This document shows, one piece after another, positions 25,921 to 32,523 of a DNA stretch of 64,000 bases (positions within the stretch are counted from its first letter, which is position 1; every line of letters begins with the position of its first letter). The translations under genes and the position numbers were made by a program. The notes beneath the pieces are model-generated. The model was given only the letters and a program-made list of their open reading frames with translations. It made no database searches and was not told the origin of the DNA. This stretch comes from Parapedobacter composti (GTDB taxonomy: Bacteria > Bacteroidota > Bacteroidia > Sphingobacteriales > Sphingobacteriaceae): contig NZ_FOLL01000006.1 of the NCBI RefSeq assembly GCF_900112315.1, positions 124,001 to 188,000 of the forward strand, given 5' to 3'.

Positions 25921-26948
25921 GTGCGTCGTGCATGATTGATAACTTGGTGGTGCAAGTCCACTACGGGGGTAGGTAGCGACCAACCGTTAGCAAAGGCAAG
26001 GGTGTCCATCGCGAGGTGAAATCTGAAGGAAGCCGGCGGCAAAAAACCGGCCTGACGGACAGAAACTGCATATGAGGCGAAAATGGGCGGGACGTATTTC
26101 CAGTTCGTGGTAAGGATGCGCGATGACACCAACCTGAAATATCTCTACACCGGGCCACGCAAGCCCGGCGGCGGAAGGCCACGGGTGTACGATGGCAAGG
26201 TCGGCCAAAGGGACGTCAAGGCTAGCTATTTCCGTTATGTGGGACTGGCCGACGGAACCAAGGCCACAACGGCCGTAGTGTATGCCGTATCGCTCAAACG
26301 GAAAGCCCAGGTGGTCAAGGTACCCTTCGGCAAGGCGCACAAGCTGTACTTCTCAACCGATACGGAAATGGATGCCGCAACTATCGTAAGATACTACAGG
26401 CTACGCTTCCAGATCGAGTTCATCTACCGTGACGCCAAACAGTTCGCCGGACTGGAGAATTGCCAGACAAGGAGCGAAAGAAAACTGGACTTCCACTTCA
26501 GCCTGGTCCTGACGGCAACCAACGTCGCCAAAGCGGCACATCGGATGAGTATCCCGATAGAAGAACGAGGAGCTTTCTCCATGGCGGACAACAAGACGAT
26601 GAACCGCAACGCTTTACTGATGGACAGACTTTTTTCAACCTTTGGGGTGAACCCACACTTGAAGCAATCTCCATCGCCAATAAAAAAGAAATAATGACGA
26701 TGGAAAATCAGAAACATGCCAAAAAACTACTACTAATGTACGGCACTATTGCCGCTTAAAAATGAATTAACCATTGTAATAAGAAACTTGCAGATTAGCA
26801 AATCTCCAGTTCAAGTGGTTCGCGACCGCGAGACCACCCAATTACGTGGTTAAGGCATGTCACAAGCCGGGACACTACCTTGTTGTATGGATACAGTATC
26901 ACGTCTGGTTCTGTGAGAGGCTCGGGTAGAAATGTTGCCTAACCCGAC
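25921..26948 (+). mobile_element. Group II intron remnant without its reverse transcriptase, carrying an IS transposase relic
   Basis: The 5' end GTGCG at 25921 matches the group II intron consensus. Bases 26007-26080 carry the typical domain I arrangement: GTGTCCATCGCGAGGTGAAA, then CTGAAGGAAGCCGGCGGC, CCTGACGGACAGAAACTGCA and TGAGGC. The 3' end at 26923-26948 folds as a domain VI helix (CGGGTAG with CTAACCCG), leaving one bulged A at 26941/26942, 7 bases from the terminal AC, as expected for the branch point. A standard 34-base domain V is not clear; a longer AGCC...GGTTC pairing lies at 26864-26911. No reverse transcriptase ORF remains; a broken transposase occupies the middle. The element is probably immobile. 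Confidence 0.6.
26083..26759 (+). pseudogene. IS4-type DDE transposase relic, N-terminus missing and C-terminus frameshifted
   Basis: Only the C-terminal half of the transposase is present (about 200 of 400 or more residues). The IS4-family signature Y-x2-R-x3-E-x6-K is intact in YRLRFQIEFIYRDAK, but the first two catalytic Asp residues would lie in the missing half. The frame open to 26694 ends PSPIKKK. The sequence expected for the family C-terminus, TLEAISIANKKEI...YGTIAA, continues in another frame to the TAA at 26757-26759, so a one-base loss lies near 26655. It lies within group II intron sequence. Confidence 0.75.
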
Positions 26949-27307
26949 TTTCAATGTAGTCGCTACGGTGCTGAACTTCTGTTCAATAACATCGGCACGC
27001 CCGCATTTACTCTAATAATACTAACAACCAAAAAAAATTCCTAATAATAACGTAAACCTGTTCAAAGCAGCATGTTCCCATGCTTTCGCGATTTCCGTCG
27101 AAAAACGCCGATGTGATGATTCACGAATTGTTAATGCTAATGACGGCTTTTCTCGGGCAAAAGTGCTTCTTAAATATTAAGATTCCTCTATCGAAAAAGA
27201 TGTATTCGTTAGCGGTTTCTATCAGAAATTTACCTATTGATAACAGTAGGTTTAAGATAATTATAAGTTAAGTGACTATAATTGAATAATTTAAAATAAA
27301 CATACTT
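26949..27307. other. Gene-free spacer after the intron
   Basis: About 360 bases between the intron 3' end and the AT-rich lipoprotein gene. The only ORF, 63 codons at 27080, has no family resemblance or ribosome-binding site that I can see. The composition shifts to AT-rich here and stays so to about 29040. No promoter matching TAnnTTTG with a spaced TTG was found. Confidence 0.5.
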
Positions 27308-29041
27308 ATGAAAACCAAATTACATTTACCTTTGATTTTTAGTATACTTTTAATTGGTTCTTGTCAGAAAATAGACGATCAGGTGGTAATTGATCAAGAA
27401 ATCTTGGATTTTTCAGTTAGCCCACTTTCAATAACTGATCCTAATGATCCTAATCTAAATGTCAATTGGCGTTTTTATGATCCCGATATTACCACAGCTC
27501 TAATATATTATGGGCAGAGACAAAATGGTCAGCCAGTTAGAAGCGTAGAAACTCTGCTACCATGGTTTACCTCTGGTAATCCCGTAAATAATGAACATAA
27601 AGATTACCGGCCTGAGCTTGGGTGGGTATTATATTTAAAAGATTTTGGAACACCTCAACGGCCGGCACAAACGCCTTTTTTTGCGCTATATAATAAGTAT
27701 TCTGGGGTGTTGCGTTTTTTTGTTTACAATTATAGAGTTCGTAATCAGGGAGAACCTTCGAAAACATACTACATAGCGGAGTTGGGTTTTAATAACACAA
27801 CTAATTACAACGCATCGTTGTCATTTTTTGCCCCTACAAATGAGTTCGTAAAAAACAAGACAAATCCAAATACCAAGCAAATTGTGGTTACCAAAAGAAA
27901 CGTTTCTGATGCTTGGTTAAATTTCGATTTTGTGATGACATATGATCGAAAATTTAGTGAATTATTACTAAGAATTCATGGTGTTAACCAAGCAGAGATA
28001 AATCTAGGTACGGATTTCTCAACGTTAACCTCACGATCTTCAGTAGGTGGTTCTGGCTCGACATCAGGTTTTCACAATGCTATCGAGAAAGGTTATGAGT
28101 ATATCGGATCCACAGAAACGCTTGTAGATGCTATCGATGATCTAGACAAAAAGCTGAATCCAAATAGAGCTACAGCGACGTCCGTTGCGCCGAATTCGAT
28201 AATAGGAACAATAGGAGCGGCAATAGGTGTTGTAAAGGGCGCTGTAGGCCTAATTAAGTCATTTTCAGGTGGAAAGAAATCTGCAACTGCGACACAAACG
28301 GTGATTCAGTATTCGGGTATTGTTAATACTACGGGAACAGCAACTATTTCAAATAATCTATACAATATTAATTTTCATCAAGACCCTAATGCTTCGCTCA
28401 CCGCTCATCGGTACCGGCCTATATATAAAAATGTAACAGGTTTGATCGGTGCCCCAAATAGAATTGGGTTACTTGCATATGAACGAGCCTTTCATTATCC
28501 TTGTGATCCAATGCAATGGAGGGAAATTAGATTGCATAATTACACCTCAGAATTTAAATATGATAGATTCGTTGATGCTTTTTATGAAAATCCAGATTTA
28601 GTGGGAAAGATACGCATAACAAAATTTGACGCTTATCTCATAAACAATAAGGTTTCGGAAATTGGCTTGGGTAATCAACATAATACATTTGAGTTTTTAG
28701 GACTTGCCTCATCAGCTTGGAATAATGGGCTTGATGCTAATACCGTTCATACTCCGCCAGTAAATGTTGGGAGATATCGCGACAACGATGAGGTGCAGAT
28801 TATGTTCGGGCGATATGCATATCCGCCTCTTTACGCTGGAACCCCTTTTCCATATATTACTAAGTATCCGCAAATCGGTATAGAGATCCACTACGAGATT
28901 ATCGATCCCAATTATCCGTTTGACGATTCCAGAGAACGAATTATACACAAAGTAGTTGCACCAACTACATTTGATGTTCGATTACATACAGGGGCGCCTA
29001 TTCGAGGTGAATGCGCTACGCGTTATGAGCATATATATTAG
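27308..29041 (+). CDS. AT-rich lipoprotein of unknown function with a Gly-rich hydrophobic segment
   Basis: I do not recognise a family. The 577-residue product has a lipoprotein signal (LLIGSC, Cys about 19), an N-terminal half rich in aromatic residues and Asn/Thr, and a low-complexity Ser/Gly stretch near 240-250. A hydrophobic Gly/Ala segment follows at about 295-320 (IIGTIGAAIGVVKGAVGLI), able to span or insert into a membrane, and then a beta-rich C-terminal half. Its base composition is clearly more AT-rich than the flanking genes, and it lies between intron/IS debris and gene relics, which suggests horizontal acquisition. A strong terminator lies 170 bases downstream. Confidence 0.6.
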   Translation: MKTKLHLPLIFSILLIGSCQKIDDQVVIDQEILDFSVSPLSITDPNDPNLNVNWRFYDPDITTALIYYGQRQNGQPVRSVETLLPWFTSGNPVNNEHKDYRPELGWVLYLKDFGTPQRPAQTPFFALYNKYSGVLRFFVYNYRVRNQGEPSKTYYIAELGFNNTTNYNASLSFFAPTNEFVKNKTNPNTKQIVVTKRNVSDAWLNFDFVMTYDRKFSELLLRIHGVNQAEINLGTDFSTLTSRSSVGGSGSTSGFHNAIEKGYEYIGSTETLVDAIDDLDKKLNPNRATATSVAPNSIIGTIGAAIGVVKGAVGLIKSFSGGKKSATATQTVIQYSGIVNTTGTATISNNLYNINFHQDPNASLTAHRYRPIYKNVTGLIGAPNRIGLLAYERAFHYPCDPMQWREIRLHNYTSEFKYDRFVDAFYENPDLVGKIRITKFDAYLINNKVSEIGLGNQHNTFEFLGLASSAWNNGLDANTVHTPPVNVGRYRDNDEVQIMFGRYAYPPLYAGTPFPYITKYPQIGIEIHYEIIDPNYPFDDSRERIIHKVVAPTTFDVRLHTGAPIRGECATRYEHIY

Positions 29042-29207
29042 CTTTGAAATCTGTATAGCACATCCAGGGATACGTGCTCGAAAATCCGTATGTTCAAATG
29101 ACAATCAGGAAAAGACTTAGCTGATCTCCGCTCTTCGACTTGAATACCATGATATATGGATAGACCATCTATCGGTCAATATTAAACAAAGGTTTCAGAT
29201 AGGTATA

Positions 29208-29247
29208 ACAAAAGGCACGTCTGCTAAAGGCCGTGCCTTTTGTTGTT
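29208..29247 (+). terminator. Intrinsic terminator downstream of the AT-rich lipoprotein gene
   Basis: A perfect 12-bp stem (29208-29219 with 29232-29243) with a 12-base loop; the 3' arm ends in TTTTGT and continues TTGTT. It may work on both strands because the 5' arm starts with A-rich sequence. Confidence 0.75.
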
Positions 29248-29310
29248 AAACGTCAATCCCTCTATTTTTTTTGGAGGGCACCGGAGACAACCTCAGTCAC
29301 AACATGATAA

Positions 29311-29679
29311 TCACTCCCGCAATGGTGGAAACGTGCCAGATATTAGTGGTCGGTCTGCTGCGCTGCTCGGTAGATCCGGTTTCCTTACCGATCCCTGAAA
29401 GACTGCCGCCAGTGAACATACAAACGCATAAAGGAGTCCAAAGACAACCATTAGGTAAAATGGGACTCTTTGCCATGGCAGTAAAGACTTGAAATTGTTG
29501 GGAAAATAAAGGTCGCAGTAGTCGCGCAGCACCGGCCACAATAAGCCCTGCAGCCACCGACTTACGCCGATAAATGCTGCCGTGTCAACTGCCGCGATCA
29601 GTACGAGGCTTGTGGCGCCGATATCGACGGCCGCAGCTGTCGGGTCCAGTCGTCGGAGCAATGGGCCCCGCATGGACAA
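29311..29679 (-). CDS. Possible small membrane protein, or relic
   Basis: A 122-codon frame (TTG at 29679, ATG at 29673) whose product has two hydrophobic stretches, about 20-40 (ATSLVLIAAVDTAAFIGV) and about 72-94 (VPFYLMVVFGLLYAFVCSLA), separated by an aromatic-rich loop. The amphipathic pattern looks protein-like, but I recognise no family and see no promoter. It lies among degraded genes, so it may be a remnant. Confidence 0.3.
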   Translation of the reverse strand: MSMRGPLLRRLDPTAAAVDIGATSLVLIAAVDTAAFIGVSRWLQGLLWPVLRDYCDLYFPNNFKSLLPWQRVPFYLMVVFGLLYAFVCSLAAVFQGSVRKPDLPSSAADRPLISGTFPPLRE

Positions 29680-29843
29680 ACAGTAAGGCGCCCGCCGCGG
29701 TGGTGGTCATGCGTGGCATTTTACAGCCCTAGTACTACTTTTGCCCCACTGCTGGCCGGAGAGATAATGGTGTTGTACGCATAAATAAACAAGATTTGAA
29801 ATGAACATTGTGAAAATCGAAGTGCGAGCCCGAAGGCTCTCCG

Positions 29844-30117
29844 CTATCTTGCGCACCTAGCCGAGCACCACTGTGCAGGCACACTGAATGGTGGAAACCT
29901 CATAGCCCTCACGGTGCCGGGTAAAGGCCCATACGTGGAACTCGTGGCCGCTGAAAGCGCGGGCAGTTCCAGCACAAGGGTTTCCATCCTCCCTTGAAGC
30001 ACTGCGTTTGGTCGTGAAGAGGTCATCCGTCCGGCTATAGAGCAATATGATTACCTTATCATCCCTGAAGGCCGTTGGACGAGTGCTGAAACTGGTCGCT
30101 TTTCCCTGATAGGGCAT
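29844..30117 (-). pseudogene. Relic resembling the C-terminal part of a DUF6266 protein
   Basis: The minus-strand frame 29857-30117 encodes segments such as FRDDKVIILLYSRTDD and FTTKRSASREDG, then FHVWAF and EGYEVSTIQCACTVVLG. This resembles the end of DUF6266 proteins of Bacteroidota as I know them. The expected intervening strand (METLVLELPALS) appears in a neighbouring frame, so two frame shifts have occurred. Nothing upstream of 30117 continues the protein. The assignment is tentative. Confidence 0.35.
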
Positions 30118-30185
30118 TCCGTTTGCTGTCGCTTGGATAAATCATGCAGTGGGACACAATTGATGATATATTAATTGGTAATTAA

Positions 30186-30215
30186 TTGCGACGTAACAAT
30201 GACCCTATATCTTTG
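30186..30215 (+). promoter_or_regulatory. Promoter of leader RNA copy 1
   Basis: TTG at 30186-30188, a 19-base spacer and TATCTTTG at 30208-30215. Transcripts from here would run into the hairpin terminator at 30266-30291, giving an RNA of about 70-75 bases. Confidence 0.65.
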
Positions 30216-30221
30216 TATCAA

Positions 30222-30291
30222 CAAAAAGCAGCATTCATTTTGTTAGGTTTGGTTAAATGGAATAGGCCTCGTTGTGAAACGGGGCTTTTTT
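30222..30291 (+). ncRNA. Predicted small RNA or attenuated leader upstream of the aquaporin remnant (copy 1)
   Basis: Bounded by its own promoter and an intrinsic terminator. It contains a 30-base block (30233-30262) that is identical to 31634-31663. The terminator is an 8-bp stem (30266-30273 with 30278-30285) closed by a GTGA loop of the GNRA type and followed by six T. Compared with copy 2 the stem varies in a pairing-preserving way, which argues for function at the RNA level. The start is set by the usual distance from the minus-7 element. The role is unknown. Confidence 0.5.
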
Positions 30292-30300
30292 GTGTGAAAC

Positions 30301-30332
30301 TTGCTACTTTCAAAATAAAGTAATTACATTTG
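30301..30332 (+). promoter_or_regulatory. Gene-proximal promoter of aquaporin copy 1
   Basis: TTG at 30301-30303, a 21-base spacer and TACATTTG at 30325-30332, 22 bases before the ATG at 30355. It starts just past the leader terminator, so the gene could be transcribed independently of the leader RNA. Confidence 0.55.
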
Positions 30333-30354
30333 GATAAACCAATATCATATAATC

Positions 30355-30438
30355 ATGGAAATTAAAACATCAACTAAATTCGTGGCCGAGATGGTTGGTA
30401 CCTTTGGCTTGGTGCTGTTCGGCTGCGGGGGTAGGTAG
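30355..30438 (+). pseudogene. Aquaporin-family gene start, truncated after about 24 codons
   Basis: The ATG frame encodes MEIKTSTKFVAEMVGTFG and then LVLFGCG, the first helix of an aquaporin/MIP channel as also found at 31756. After the Cys codon it runs into a group II intron fragment and stops at TAG 30436-30438. The join lies at a short shared GCGGG run. Unlike the second copy, codon 13 here is ATG rather than TAG. The rest of the gene is missing. Confidence 0.8.
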
Positions 30439-30483
30439 CGACCAACCGTTAGCAAAGGCAAGGGTGTCCATCGCGAGGTGAAA
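30426..30483. repeat. 58-bp exact copy of group II intron domain I sequence
   Basis: Identical base for base to 25964-26021 inside the intron remnant. Both intron ends are absent here, so this is an internal fragment joined to the aquaporin remnant by recombination, not an intron insertion. Confidence 0.92.
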
Positions 30484-30949
30484 CCCCGAAGGGCTCATCG
30501 AAGACAACCTGAAGGAAGTCACCCTGCGGTCGGTTATTCTTTCGGCCAGGCTGCGGCTAATGAGTGCCGGGCATGGGGCGCAGCCACTCCCACGGTAATC
30601 CCGGACGAACAGCACCTTAACTACCCCCTTTCTTCTGACCAAATTCCCCCGTCTCCCGCGGCCCGCTTTGGGCTGGTCCACGGCGTGTCCACGAAATTCC
30701 AAAGAAAAAGCAAAGCAGGGGCAAAGCAGTCCCAAAGATACGGCGGGAGATAGTGGGGAGAAAGTCAGTAAAAAGTCAGTAAAAAGTCCGGATAAATCTA
30801 CCAGGGTTTCAGGTTCCTCATTGGGTGGAGCACGCCACGCCTGACCAAGGTGCTTGGCAATTCCTGGCGTATCGATCAGCAATTGGAGCCGGGATACGGA
30901 TAGCGCCCTTTCTTAATTTATACCGCTAATAAGCGCTAGTGTTTGGCCC
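30484..30949. other. Gene-free scrambled segment
   Basis: About 470 bases with no recognisable gene. It begins with a weak continuation of intron-like sequence (CTGAAGGAAGTCACC near 30510) and includes an 11-base unit AAAGTCAGTAA repeated about two and a half times (30761-30788). A 170-codon minus-strand frame crosses the intron fragment and is treated as chance. Confidence 0.5.
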
Positions 30950-31417
30950 CTAAATCGGATATGCGGTTTCACTTTTGGTTTCCGAAAGGATAAAAAAGCT
31001 CTGCACCGTAACAATGTTGGGTAATACGGCCAGTTTATGCCGTAAAAATAGGTGGTACTCCTCCATATTGCTGGTGGCGATTTTCAGGATGAAATCAAAT
31101 GATCCCGTCATCTGGTAACACTCCATCACCTCATCAAACTGCGCAACACTGCGTTCAAATTCGCCAAGTGTTTTAGCGGTATGCTCTTTCAGCAACACGT
31201 GTGAAATGGCAATGAGCGTTTTGTCTATCTTCCTTCGGTCTACAATGGCCACAATGCGGGTGATGTATCCCTGTTCTTTCAGCCGCCGTACCCGCTCGTG
31301 GATTGTGGCGGGCGATTTGTTCAGTTTATAAGCCAATTCCTTGTTGGTCAATGTGGCATCGCGCTGAAGCAATTTTAGTAGTGCCCGGTCTGTCGCATCA
31401 AGTGTATTGGTCGTCAT
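30950..31417 (-). CDS. Lrp/AsnC-family transcriptional regulator
   Basis: A 155-residue protein with an N-terminal helix-turn-helix (LDATDRALLKLLQRDATLTN and KELAYKLNKSPATIHERVRRL, about 4-48) and a C-terminal RAM ligand-binding domain (about 65-150, with the GSFDFILKIATSNMEEYHLF segment). Family members form octamers and sense amino acids. The ATG at 31417 gives MTTNTLDATD; a frame extending 12 codons upstream lacks homology. It lies between the two aquaporin loci; its target is unknown. Confidence 0.92.
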   Translation of the reverse strand: MTTNTLDATDRALLKLLQRDATLTNKELAYKLNKSPATIHERVRRLKEQGYITRIVAIVDRRKIDKTLIAISHVLLKEHTAKTLGEFERSVAQFDEVMECYQMTGSFDFILKIATSNMEEYHLFLRHKLAVLPNIVTVQSFFILSETKSETAYPI

Positions 31418-31586
31418 TTGCTTCAAAAGTAGGGTATTAATCTGAAGCCTCAAAGAAGGTTTTTCTGTTTTCCTGGCCCCATCAAGACGATATTATAATA
31501 AGCTGGTAGCAGAGCTTCGCGTTTCACCGTCCGGAAGTTTGACAATATGTTAATTGACACTTAATCCAGCGGTAACAAAACCTGCC

Positions 31587-31594
31587 TACCTTTG
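31587..31594 (+). promoter_or_regulatory. Minus-7 element of leader RNA copy 2
   Basis: TACCTTTG lies at the position matching the copy 1 promoter. The bases aligned with the copy 1 TTG read TCC, so the minus-33 element is not consensus and this promoter may be weak. Confidence 0.45.
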
Positions 31595-31600
31595 AGACAT

Positions 31601-31692
31601 CATAACGTAGCATCCTTTAAGGATTTACAGTGAATTCATTTTGTTAGGTTTGGTTAAATGGAAAGGCCCCGCTGTGAAGCGGGGTTTTTTTT
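31601..31692 (+). ncRNA. Predicted small RNA or attenuated leader upstream of the aquaporin gene (copy 2)
   Basis: It carries the same 30-base block as copy 1 (31634-31663) and a terminator stem 31667-31673 with 31678-31684, GTGA loop and eight T. Relative to copy 1, a T-A pair becomes C-G (31672 with 31679) and a T-G pair becomes C-G (31669 with 31682), while loop and length are kept. Flanking bases have diverged, so the block and the hairpin are the conserved parts. Confidence 0.5.
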
Positions 31693-31703
31693 GGTTAAAT
31701 CTT

Positions 31704-31733
31704 TTGGTTTTAACGAAGGCAGTGTTATATTTG
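31704..31733 (+). promoter_or_regulatory. Gene-proximal promoter of aquaporin copy 2
   Basis: TTG at 31704-31706, a 19-base spacer and TATATTTG at 31726-31733, 22 bases before the ATG at 31756. The layout is the same as in copy 1, past the leader terminator. Confidence 0.65.
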
Positions 31734-31755
31734 GGTAAACCAATCATAAACAATC

Positions 31756-32472
31756 ATGGAAATCAAAACATCAACCAAATTTGTAGCCGAATAGGTAGGA
31801 ACCTTCGGTTTGGTGCTTTTTGGCTGCGGCGCAGCAGCAGTGGCGGGGGCAGACACCATCGCCGGCCTTTCGGGCCTCGGTGTCTTGGGTATTTCGTTTG
31901 CATTTGGGTTAGCGGTGGTAGTTTTTGCGTATGCCATCGGCGGTGTCAGCGGGTGCCATATCAACCCCGCGGTCACCATCGCAATGCTGATTAATGGCAA
32001 GATCTCCCCCGGCGGTGCCGTTGTTTACATCCTTGCTCAGCTGGCGGGTGCCTTGTTAGGTGCGTTTGCATTGCAGCAGATCCTCAGTGGGCAGGTGGCA
32101 GGTTTCACCGCTGGAGAATGGGCGTACGGTTCAAACGGATGGGGCACAGGTTATCAAAGCGAGTATGGCCTGAAATCCGCATTCATTGCCGAGACCGTAC
32201 TTACCTTTTTGTTTTTGTTCGTCATATTCGGAACAACCTCCAAATGGGGCAACAGTACTATGGCGGGGTTAGCTATTGGCTTTACCTTGGTACTCATCCA
32301 TTTGGTCGCCATTCCCATTACGGGGACTTCTGTCAACCCTGCCCGTAGTTTCGGTCCGGCCGTCCTGGCGGGAGGCGCGGCGCTTAGCCAGTTGTGGTTG
32401 TTTATTGTGGCCCCCATTTTGGGCGGTGCGGTAGCGGCCGCCGTATGGCGGTTGCTGGAAAAGGCAGACTGA
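31756..32472 (+). pseudogene. Aquaporin (MIP channel) gene with an amber codon at position 13
   Basis: From the ATG the frame reads MEIKTSTKFVAE, then TAG (31792-31794), then VGTFGLVLFGCG and an otherwise intact channel. Six membrane segments and both pore motifs are present: NPAVT in CHINPAVTIAM and NPARS in SVNPARSFGP. Copy 1 has ATG in place of the TAG. Restart at TTG 31810 or GTG 31813 would remove half of the first helix. The body shows no other lesion, so inactivation is recent, or the stop is read through, or the base call is wrong. Aquaporins pass water or small neutral solutes across the inner membrane. Confidence 0.8.
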
Positions 32473-32523
32473 CATGATGAACCCGGCGCCCACCGACAGG
32501 GAATGAGCGCCGGGTTCATCATG
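32473..32523. terminator. Perfect 17-bp inverted repeat filling the gap between convergent genes
   Basis: Arms 32473-32489 and 32507-32523 are exact reverse complements with a 17-base loop. They occupy the whole space between the aquaporin stop (32472) and the TonB receptor stop (32524). There is no T tract, so it may block transcription from both sides by structure rather than act as a classic intrinsic terminator. Confidence 0.7.

Noticed and set aside
27080..27271. 63-codon ORF in the spacer before the AT-rich lipoprotein gene
   Set aside because: No ribosome-binding site, promoter or family pattern; AT-rich sequence with few constraints.
30761..30788. Short direct repeats AAAGTCAGTAA as iterons or an origin
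   Set aside because: Only about two and a half copies, no AT-rich unwinding region or initiator gene nearby.
30370..30882. 170-codon minus-strand ORF across the intron fragment
   Set aside because: It runs across the aquaporin remnant, the 58-bp intron piece and unassigned sequence, so it cannot be an ancestral gene; treated as chance.
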